Below, in pieces: positions 11,401 to 23,400 of a stretch of DNA of 64,000 nt. The notes under the pieces are model-generated. The model was not told where the DNA came from. It searched no databases and saw only the letters and a program-made list of their open reading frames with translations. Position 1 is the first letter of the stretch; each line of letters begins with the position of its first letter. The position numbers and the translations under genes were made by a program. The stretch is from Paralithodes platypus (taxonomy: Eukaryota > Arthropoda > Malacostraca > Decapoda > Lithodidae), in the NCBI GenBank assembly GCA_032716605.1, contig CM064538.1, positions 23,670,713 to 23,734,712 of the forward strand. The letters run 5' to 3'.

Positions 11401-14400
11401 ATAAAAGTAATAAACCAAAAAAGTTAAATAAAAATGGGGTAAGTGCCAGAGTATTTACATACATACATACATATTTCATAAATATTTCATAAATATTAAT
11501 TTTTTTCTTTCTGTTCAGCTCCTGTACAAGCTGAGCGGAGGGTTTGAGCGGGACTCTGTGGAGCGACTAGTCAACTACGCTTACACCGGACAACTGGAGG
11601 TGCCCGATGCTCTCATCAGGAACGTCTTCATCGCTGCCAAGAGGCTTAAGGTCTGTATTCAGTATTATGCATTTGTTGTTGTTCCCCAGGCTGTCTGGCC
11701 GAGCAGCCCCAAGTAAGGCCAAGGTCACAACCAAGTGCCCCCACAGAACCCTCCCTGCTTACCACTAAGAAAGCCTAGATGACCGAAGCCACTCCCAGGC
11801 GAGGGGCTCAGGAGGGTGCGGAAACGCCCGGGACACCAAAGCCCCACCCAAGGCTCTGTGCCCCTTAACAATTATGAAGGGAAAGTTGAGGGGCAAAGGG
11901 AGAAATGTGACGCTTTGGCTCCCAGTCTGCCAACCTCTAGGTTGGCAGGAGGGAGGTCAATCCATGGAAGAGATTTAGATTGAGATTTAGAAAATATTTA
12001 AGCGAAAGGATCAGTCAGAGTAAGCTATGGGTATGGCAGAGAATGCTCAACTCTCACTCTTATAGACCAGCCCATCACCACATTATGAAATTGTTTTTAA
12101 TTTTTTTGGGGGAGGGGGGGGGGGGGGTGCCCTCATGCCCTCATGCCCTCATGCCCTCATGCCCTCACGCCCTCACTTCACAAGGCTAGGAATCCTCCTC
12201 CCCTTGTATAATTCTCCTACTCGACGAGACAGAGAAACGGGCGAGCGAACATGAAAGTGGTCCCGGACCCTTAGAATAGGAACTTTAATTGTTGTTTCTG
12301 TTTGGGCTCTGTCTCGTGGCAGCCACCTACAGCAATGGGGTATGTGCCTGAGTATATACATACATACATACATACATACATTGTGGTAAGCGAGTGCCTC
12401 CTTTGAGCTAGTTGTTGATTTCTTACTCAGTGATGTTTAATCTTGCTAAGTTTTAGAGAAATTATAGTATATTTTAAGCTTACATTCATAGATTTTCATA
12501 CTGTTTGTATATAATTGCTTTCTTTATTTTATCTTTTGTGTTGTCTGAGCTAAAATTTATTGTAACTTATGTACTGTACTCATATTATACCCCAGCAGGG
12601 GTCGCCTGAGTTAAATAAAACCTTTCAAGCCTATGTTTTTATGTTCTCATTTTCTATAAATATGATAAGACTATTGTATTTTCTGTGCTCTCAGATGGAA
12701 GGAGTGTCCAGCGCCTGTGGTGAACATCTAGTGAGCCACCTTAGTCCTGATTCGTGTCTGACTGTACGAGCTACCCCGGGCATAGCCTCCGACAAGACCC
12801 TGGTCGCCCGCATTGATCATTATATTCAACATTTGGTGAGCCACCTTTACATTTACTGGACTGTATGGTGTCATGGGGGTCTGGGTTTCTCTCCTGGGTG
12901 GCCTAGATGTGTGGGAATTTAAGTTTTGTTAGTTGTCTCTTGCCTAGTCTCTCTCCTGTTTCAGCTGTGGGTAAATTGCTATGTTAGTATCTTGGTTACG
13001 TAGATTTGGTAGCGAAATGTGTTATTATTTTTGAAAACTTGGCAGAGACATAGTAGATTCATATTTATCCATTAAGTATTGAAAAATCAGTTGCTAAGGG
13101 ATTCATTTTGCCATCAGCCGAGATAAAACCGACTATAGTAACTTTCATTGTTAAGTTCTTTTCATCACCGACCATTCGACTGGGCTACAATACCATATTA
13201 TCCTTATAGGGTGACCTGGTGCACGCGACCCGGGACCTGATGGGTGTGCCACGGGTGCAGGTGTCGGTGGTCCACATGTCTCAGGAGGAAGCCAATATCA
13301 CCGGTCTGGCTCTGTGTATTCTGATACATGAGTGGATACAACGGCAGATGGTGGAGGAGGAGCTGACCATTAATACGCTCAAGGAGAAGGTTAGTAATAC
13401 ATAAATAAATAAATAACTAAATAACTAAAATGGGGTATGTGCCAGAATATATAGTACATAGTGCTTGTGTTTTGGCCTATGTATTTAGTTATTAATTTAT
13501 TTTTTAGTTCCTCCCTAGACCTCAATCTAACTTAAAAAAACACCCGTTGGACCACTTTGCAAGATAAATTTGTAAATTTTTCGGTAGAAAAATGTCCCGG
13601 CCAATGACCGATTGCTCGGTACCTTGGGGCTGTTCGATCAGACAGCCTGGGGAACAACAACAACAACAGAGGTATGGGAGGGAAAGGTTCGAACTATATT
13701 AGCTATGAAAGGCAAAGAACATGTGATGGGCAATATTTTGAGTTAGCTATAAAAGTTGACGTTATATACCACTACGATATCTATAATACTATATACTGTA
13801 TGGTAGATCATTATTATTATTACCCCCTTACAGAAGCATATGCTGTACCTGAACATGGACAATTCTCTCCACGACTGTGCGGACATCAAGTCAGGGGACC
13901 TCAATGACTCCGACTTGGTGCAGGACTACAAGAAGGTGTCACGCAAGCTGTCTCAGACCAACATAAAGGTTAGTCAACAATATACAAATGAATGAATGTC
14001 AGTCAGTAGCCAGCCCTTACTCCCACAAGGGGTAGGGAGGATCAGCAAGTGACTCTAGAAAAGAAAAAGAGGTGACAGGAGAAGAACACATAATAGTTCG
14101 CCCTCAAAATGCAAGCACACAAGCATTCAGAAACACCAATCACTCATCAGCCCCCAAAATCAATGGCTTGACCTCAGATGAATGAATTTATCACACTATA
14201 AATTGCTTCCTCCGGAAGCTTCCCACCAATTAACTTACAAATAAACTGGGATTAATGAAATCAATAGCACGTCCTGGGATTGAACTGCCGACCCTTCGAT
14301 CAGCAGCCTGACGTCCTACCTACCACGCCATGGACCATTATTTATGTTGCCATGCACAACAAAAATCACTAACTAATAGAAGTACAGTTTGCCGCACATA

Positions 14401-17400
14401 TTCTATTCTGTTGGTGTCGTGATTTGGCAGTGCTGCACCCACTTCCCCAACCCCCCTCCCTCGCTTCACTTCCTTCCCTTCCACTATTGGTAGGAGGTGG
14501 AATGAGGGAGGGGGGTTGGGAGGTGAGTGTGGCACGGCCAAGTTACAATTTGGTGGGATGGTTGAGAAATGGAATATGTGTGGTAAACTGTACCTCCATT
14601 TTGAAGCTGAATAAATGGTCTAATATGTAGCCAGAATATAATATAAAACATACTAAAAGCCGTCATTTTTCTTACAGTTACGCAGAAAGTCCACCACCCC
14701 CCAACCCACCAAGCCGCGCCTGATGCTGTATTCCCGCAGTATCTCGGACAAGGATGATTCCCAGACCGACAATGATTGGAAGCTCATTGCACACTCTCAG
14801 GTCTCCGGTAAGTCTATGGAATATTTTTCAGTTATTGTTGTTGCTGTTCCCCAGGCTGCCTGGCTGAACAGCCCCAAGGCCCCGAGCAAGGCCAAGGCCA
14901 TAACCGAGTGCCCCAACAGAACCCGCCCTGCCTACCACAATAAAAGCCTGGGTGACAGAAGCCACTCCATGGCGGGGAGCTGAGGAGGGCGTGGAAACGC
15001 CAGGGAAATCAAAGCCCATCCAGGGCCCTGTGCCCCTCAGCAATTATGAAGAGAAAGTTGAGGGGCAAAGGAAAAATGTGATGCTTTGGCTTCCAATCTG
15101 CCAACTTCTAGGTTGGCACTTGGCAGATCGGGAGGTCAATCCACGGAAGAGACCCCGTCACTTGAGATCTAGAAAATATATAAGTAAAAGGAACAGTCAG
15201 AGTAAGCTATGGGTATGGCAGAGATCGCTCAGTTCTTACTCTGATAGACCAGCCCATCACCAGTACTGTACTATAGTCCGCTCATTCTAGGTTGGGCAGA
15301 AATCGTAACCTCTAACCTCTGTAACTCAAAAAGATCTTTAGCAAATGAGCTGTCAATTTATACACATATTTCCTAGCCAAGTCTTCCTATTTGATAGAAA
15401 TATTATCTCGATTTCTCAAGTCCTTTTTGAGTTATGAGAGGTTACGGGTTACGATTTCTGACCAACCTAGAATGAACAGACTATAGGTGAATGGACAACC
15501 AGGGGTGTGTTCAGTTGATGCTATCAATGCATTTTTTTTTCTGACTGAGCAATCAAGATTATGGTCGAGCAGGGTGAACGACATATAGCGAAGCATTGGT
15601 CACTGAATTTAGTCAGCTGTGAGTGTGAAATTCAAAACTTCGGATATCATCACATAATTTATGCCAATATCGCATTTTTTAGAAATACAATACTGTATCT
15701 AATATTTTATAAAGGAATAAAGCTCGCCATTAACATTTAACAACTTATTAATGGCTTTATTGATAAAGGAAGGTCAGTAGGGTGCGAAAAGGCTGAATTT
15801 GGAGTTTATTATTGCTTTCATGTTCTATTGCTAGTCACTTCTGAGGCGTGATACCATGATTGCCGTCAGATTGCAAACGTGATTCTTAGAATCGGAGGCT
15901 AACATGTTTGTGGGTTTGAGTATACTGAACGAACCACTGTAGCTCTGAGTTTTCTGGGAACCATTCAAATCACACTATATTCAGGGTCTTCTTTGTAGGA
16001 CTTGCAGTGGGCTGTTCTTTGATATCAAAATGTATGAAGTTTTGTTGAAAGGATTATGGGAGATACTATTGATTACAAGACTTGAGTATTGTATAAATTT
16101 TACATAATGTTTATATTTTAAATACATTACCATAATGTTCCATGAAGTAAAGTAGATTTAAATAATTTTCACAGAGAGTTCGTGGGTGGCTGTGGTAACG
16201 TTGAGCAGCCTGGTGACTGTGGTGTCTGTGCAGCAGAAGTTCGGCGGCGGTGGCAACAACGGTAATGGTGGCTCCTGCTCTCCCACCGCCATCCCCTCCC
16301 CTGCCTCCTCCCGTCCCGGCTCGGTGGAGAAGATTGACAGTTACACAGTGGTGCCACACATGTCCTCCCCTAAGTGTGGTACTGGGACAGGGAACCACGG
16401 TGGGCGGCTACTGGTCTGTGGAGGATATGATCGCGGCGAGTGTCTGCGGACTGTTGAAGCCTACGACCCCTTGACTAACACCTGGACTACTTTGCCTCCG
16501 ATGCGTCAGGGTCGTGGACGCTTCGACCTGACCGTGCTGGGAGGTAGAGCGTATGCCGTCGGGGGTTGCGATGGGGCTAGGGAGTTAGCATCAGTGGAAG
16601 TACTAGACGAGGCTGCCCAAAGGTGGGAGAGTGCCTCTTCTCTCCCTCTAGCACGTAGTAACACCGGTAAGTCCTTGTACACCAGGTTCACACTCCGGCA
16701 TACTACTTATCCACTCTTCTTGCTGTTTTCCAGGCCAGCTACCTGTACATGCAGCAACACCTCCGCACAGAATTGCCGAGTGCCAGAATTTGCCGAGCAT
16801 GACCTGAGGCGGCTGTGCTGAGGCTTGTCATCCACTGAGAGATTATATTGGATAAAAACAGCATATGAGGAGCACTGTATTGACACCGTTTGGCTTGTTC
16901 TGTTTATCCACTAGGACGAGTCCAGAAATTCCAAAGCCCAACCTCGTAACTCAAAGACGACTTGAGCAGTTGGCTTTAAATTTCTACCACTTGGGAAGAG
17001 TCAAACAAGAGATGGTGTGAAACTTTACAGCCAGTTTGCTCCAGTTCTCCCCCCAGTTACAGACGCTCGGGGCCATGAATTGCCATAGCTTCACAAGGTT
17101 GAGATTGCACAACTGAGCTGCTTCCAGGCATATTATGAGATGTGGCCGATTACCAAAAGATGAAGGAGTAAAATGTGTAGGCAATCTTAGAAAGCTGCCC
17201 CTTTTTTTTCATAGGCTATGTTTGCAACTTATACAGTTATTCTTAATCCTCTCCGTACACCATGACACATTCTTACATATTACTCTGGTTATCGGTAGAC
17301 AATTTTATTCAGCTTAGGAAGATGTTTTTGAAGTTAAAGGGTCACTCAAGATTACTTTTTCCCTCTTAACCCTCGCCGAACGGCGATTCAAGCATTCCCG

Positions 17401-20400
17401 CAATCGCTGGAACTGGATGTTTCGTCGAATTCACTGGATTTTGGCGCGCTTATAAATACGCAAAAAAATGGCCTAACCTAGGTTTTATTTATATATATAT
17501 CCAGCGGCAGTACTCCTTATTGTTGTTCCCCAGGCTGTCTCACCGAACAGCACCAAGGTCCCTAGTAAGGCCAAGGTCATAACCGAGCGCCCCCACAGAA
17601 CCCTCCCTGCTTACCACTAAGAAAGCCCAGGTGACCGAAGCCACTCCCAGGCGAGTACTCGTTATCTTGCGATGGGTGAAGACTAAAAGGGTATAGTGGC
17701 CTCTAGCTATTAATCCTCCATTACAAACCCCAAAGCGTCGGCTGCTGATCAAAGAGTTAGCGGATCGAGCCCGCACTGTCAAAATGTTATTGGTAGTTGT
17801 CAAGCCCGGGCAACTTGACCTAGCGATTCGTGACAAACGCCTAATGTTAATGGCCAACCCTGCTCGGGAATTACGGCATCTGGCCTAAAAAACAAAAAAA
17901 CAATAACAATGCACTTGAATAAATTAACGAAAACTATGGTCCTCCTGGGATTGGAACTCAGGACACCACACCCAGAACATAAGCATCTAAACCATTACAC
18001 CACCAACACTGCACTCCTCGACTGCATAAAATTAGCTAACGATAACCAGAATAAAATGGAAAATAATGTCTTGGGTACCGGTACTCGAGGGGTTGATGAT
18101 CGCCCCCCAAAATAAAACCTGAGTAGACTGTATTACCTATCACCCATTCATAATTATATGGTTAAGGGGAGGTAGTCGATTTTTCTGGACCCCCTTCTCC
18201 CTCATTTTTAGCATATTAGTTTTGAGGTTTTAAGAAGTTTGTTCCGTTAATTTGGCGATTTTGAGACCTTTCGCCTCATTTTCTTTTCAATATTAAAACC
18301 TTTCGTGCCCTTTAGGTGTCTATTTTTTCCTGTCAAGTGATAGAAGGAACCGGCCTTTGGCCGGGATTTTTTTTTACTGAAAAATGTACAAATTTATCTT
18401 GAAAGGGGGTCTAGGTGGTGTTTTTCTAAGCTTGATCGAGGTCTAGCGAGGAAACTAAAAAATCAATTAATAAATATATGTATAGACCAAAAAGCAAGCA
18501 ATACCCTCTTAAACTATTGTGTTACTACTACAGTACTACCCATTAATATAACAGACATCTCTCCTCTTTCTCTTCCATTACAGGCACTGAGAGACAGCTT
18601 GATAATTACGGGACAGGGTTGAAATGGGCACAGAATCGGCATACAGTATCGGTAATTAGCTAAATGCCATTGGTTAGAGTCGAGTATTTGTAACTTGCTA
18701 TACCCCATTGGTTAGAGTTGAAGAATAATTGCTGAAGGATGAATTTCAGCCTGCATTTCTTAGCACACATGCATACTTTATAAGACTGTGGTATATACAG
18801 TTTCAGCGTCACATAGAGTACGGAGTCAATTCATATTTTTTCACCAACCAACTTTACTTCTAAACTCAATTAATGAAATCAACACGTCCTTTTGGGCGGC
18901 ATTTATGTGCATTTTCGTGTGCCCATTTCTTAATCCTGAACCATGGCAAGGGAGGACTAAGGTAGAGCGGTGTTACGGAGGAGCTCGCCATCAGCAACAC
19001 CCTCGGACAGTAACCTTATTTGGGTTCTTTGTTATAACCAATCGGTAAGTAAAAGAAATCTTGAAATTCTAGGACCTAAATTTGTTTTGTTCTCAGACCG
19101 TTTTCTTTCCCAACGTGTTTATATTTCCATTATTTTTTCACCTCCTCCTTTTCGTCTTTCTCCCCGGCTGATCAACGCGCGTTTTTTTTTATTTTCCTCG
19201 ACTTTCGGACGCGCTTTTCCAGATGAAGAAACGGTGACACGGAGCCGCACGGAGGACATTTTTCCATGTTTGCGGGCCATTTTTTCAAGCGTAATTTCCA
19301 TTTTTGTAATTACAAGAAGTACAATCCACTCCCTTTCACAACTTGGGCTGTGACCATCAAAATTAAGTTGATTTAGAAAAAATATTTTAAAACCAGTCCT
19401 CAATAAATTCAGCCAATTACTAAAGGTAATTTAATCCAATTCCTTTCACAGTTTGGGTTGTTTATACTTCATACACATTAGAATTTTAGTCCATCATTCA
19501 CAAAAGCTCGAGTAGAAGCATTTGAAGCTCAGAGATAATGAAAATAGATAATTGAATTCTATGTGACGTATATTTTGTTTTATAAAAGCTAACCCAAAAA
19601 TGGAAGTTTGAAAAAATGGTTCGTCACTTGTATTCACGAGTGTTTAATAATATTTAGGTGATATGTCGGGGCATGAATGGAAAATGGTTAACCTGTACAG
19701 TACCAGAGACGTCCTTTTCATCATATTCTGGCAACTATTAGATGTTTTTATTCAGCTTAAGGAGGACCTCTAGCAATTTATAAGGCTTCAAACTATCTCA
19801 GCCAACCCTTTTAACTACCACAGATCCTTCCTAAGCTGCATACTAACGTCTAAATCTAGCAAGAACAAAATATGACGCACGTCGCTGGTACTCAATGGGT
19901 TAAAGGGGCGTCTCATGGGCAGTTTATACCTTTTATATCAGCCAATTATAATGTAAAAGTTGCAAAATAAATAAAATACCAGATTATGGTTTATGATTCT
20001 TGGGTAATAACACCAAAGTCAGTTACACGGATCGATTAACTCACTGCAATTTTAACAGAGTAGCTGAAATTGAGAAGGTCAATTAAAACTAAATTATGCC
20101 TGAATCGATTACTGGCTAGGAAAAAAAATATATAATAAAAAACTGCCCGTGTGTCGCCACCTTATGATATCATTTCAAAAACATTAAATCTATTTTCAGC
20201 ATCTGCATTGATTTGGATTTTAAAAACTAAATGACACCAAAACGAGCTTCGTAGCTCGTGGGATTCACCCGCAGCTCTACCATAAACATTCGCTAAAATG
20301 AGCAATTCTCGCTAATGTCTCGCTACATTTGCCTTTGGCAGCACTGTATAATTTATCTTGTGAGACTCTGATTCAGAGCCCTCAGTGCCTCAGCTGCCTG

Positions 20401-23400
20401 GCTGAGAGAAGGGCGTGTGGCCTGTCGCGGTCCTGCTTCCTTTATTTTACGGGCTTTTAGAGGCTTTAAAAGCCTGTAAATTGCCATGACGTTCGGGAAC
20501 GTCTCCTGCAGCCAATGGGTTAATTTTGATATATGAAAATGCACTGCTAAAAGTTTAAAATCAGATGCTGTAAAGTTTTAATACATTAGTTTAGGTTCTG
20601 AGTTTGTGTAAGTATCATGCATTGTGATAATTAATGTTCACTGAATGATAGCCAAAGCGAGATTAACCCTGTCAAGATCCAAGGACGCATTTCTACCCCT
20701 TTTATTCTGGCTATTAGTAGATGATTTTATTCAGTTAAGGAAGGAATTGTGGGAGTCAAAGGATATAGATAAGCACCATATGAGGAGGAGCACTTTATTG
20801 ACAATGTTTCGCAGATAGCTTCTCCAGGTCCCTAATGGTTAGACCGTTAGGGTGTACAGAGGCGTATTGTTATTTGCCCCCTGCTGGCAATATATATGAT
20901 GCTGAAAACAATTCATGTGGGGAGGGGGGGAGGGTAAAAGTGATTGTATCCCACGGCAGTTAAAATAGACAAAAACGTGGGCGATACGCCCGAAAACTAT
21001 ATGGGCGGCGTCCCGACCGTCAGGCGACCCAATTGGGATGTGGCCCAACCGCCATGGGACCAAGGTTAGTGACCTGAAGAAGCTATCTGCTAAACGTTAT
21101 CATTAAAATGCTTCTCCTCATATGGTGTATATGGTGTATTTTCATTGTCAACTTTTCCAAGTTATGTCAACATAACTTGATACTGTATAGACTTAATCTC
21201 TGTGATTCCTGGAGGGCCTTCCAAGCTTGAGTAAATTTATGTAATGTTAGCTTAGATTAACCCCTTGAAGATCATGATGCACTTTGACAGTTTATTCTGG
21301 ATATCACTAGATGATTTTATACAGCTTAGGAAGGAGCTGTGGGAGCTGAAAAGGGAAGGACTATCTTGATTCAACTCCCGACTTTCATATACCCTTCATT
21401 ATCTGAATTTAATCGTCTAATAATAGCCAGAACATACAAAAGAAATGCGTCTTTGATTCTCAAAGTGTTAAGTGAAATAGTGTCCTTGAAAACTGAGAGG
21501 CTTAATCCGTTGAGTACCAGCGACGTGCGTTATATTTTAATCTAGCTATATTTAGAGGATATTATGCAGCTTAAGAAGGTTCTGTGGTAGTTAAAATGGT
21601 TGGTTGAAATAGTTTGAAGCCTTATTATTGCTAGAGGTCCTTCCTAAGCTTAATAATATTGTCTATTCATTGCCAGACTGTAATTAAAAGAATGTCACTG
21701 GTACTGAATGTGTTAATTTTTGTTTTTTTTAATCTCGAGAATGGTTCCTCTCTAAAGTTTGGCATATGCGGCGCTCAACCTGTCAAGTCTCAGCACCACG
21801 CGGGCCAATTTGAACGCGCGTGTGTGGGTGGTTGGTTTGCTGGTATGCGCGTGGGCCTCACAGACCTGCCTGCACAAGCCATCAAACCATACCTCGCAAA
21901 CCTGCACAAACCGTCAAACCACACCCCACACATGATCAAAATGGCCTCACCTTGATGTTGAGCCAAATTGCGTGTCTTTAGGATCGTAGAAATAGCCAAG
22001 CAGATAAAAATATTAGAGACAAATTCAGTGTGCTCAAGAACACCAGTATATATGAGGTAGTGGAGGGTTTGAATTCCTTTGCTATAATTATTGAAATATT
22101 TGACAAATTCTTCAGAATATTTTTTATTAACTTGTATTATGTTCAGTCAAATTCACTACAGGTAGATATCAAGCCATATCAATTTTGTTTTGTCATGACG
22201 AATAACTTAAATATTTTTGTTTAATATTTACTAAGCAATATTTACTGCAACATTAGTATTATACATGTTGAGTATATTGTTCCGGTGCATATTTTAAAAC
22301 AATTTCAAACTCTCCTCTATCAATAATATTATATATTCAATTACCATTTTCTGCTTGGCTATTTACTGGACAGCTATACAACTTTCCAAAGAGAGTTTCA
22401 TGTTCTGCACAGGTACAAGTCTCCCTCGATTTATGTTTGGGTTACGTTCCTGAAAACCCGATCTTAAATAGAAAAATTGTATTGCGAACCCTTACTTTAA
22501 TGGGGTAAATGGGGATGCGTTCTTGGACCAACCCAAACACCTAAAAACCTATAATAATATCGGGGCATCAGATAGTGAGGGAGACCTGTATTTCGTAAAT
22601 GAACCGTATCTTTCACTGAACCATATCTCTACGACCAAGGGGCCAAATAATAATAAAAGAAGCTGATGAACATCTTCTCTTGTCATAAATGCCAGTTCTC
22701 CACATTAGCGGATTCAGTAGCGCTCACTTTACATAATTATTCAATGATCCTAATGTGTATAGTATTTCATTTATTGCATATGTCCTCCTCTCGTACCAGT
22801 AGCGAGAGGGGGTGACTGATTAGACATTTTCTGTTTCCCCCTCGACCAAACAATAGGTGTGTGTAATATGGAAGGCCGCGTGTTCTGTATAGGGGGCTGG
22901 AACGGCCAGTACGGCATCAAGCAGTGCGATATGTACTCTCCCGACAACAACTCCTGGACGACCATTGCACCACTTCATATTGGTGAGTTAGGGTTTTTTA
23001 AATGTTTGATTTGTAATTGAAATGTAGAACTTGCAAAACTAACAAACCAAAACAAGAGCCGCACAATATAAACGCAATAGAACTTACCAAATCACTATGT
23101 AATTTGTGCTTCTAATACATGAAGCGGTTTTTGCCACCATGTTCACCCTGCCACCTTGCCACCCTGTTCAAGAGCTGGGGTAGGGTGGGTGCCCTGATGA
23201 TCAGGGATTTCAGTGAACAGTTGCCACAGATTGCTAGACCACACTGTCCACCAACAGCACTAGCATCTACCAATAACACACACTGGCTGACCCGAGACTC
23301 GAACCATCAACCTCACAATTTGCAGGCGAGTGCTTTACCAACCGCACTGTGCCCTGTGGCATGCTTCATATCTAGCCGGTATCACACAAACGCTTTTTCC

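Noticed and set aside
18970..19353. 127-codon + strand open frame in Kelch intron 8 as a possible gene
   Set aside because: No similarity or domain recognised, T-rich composition, no splice or expression evidence; it could not be supported.
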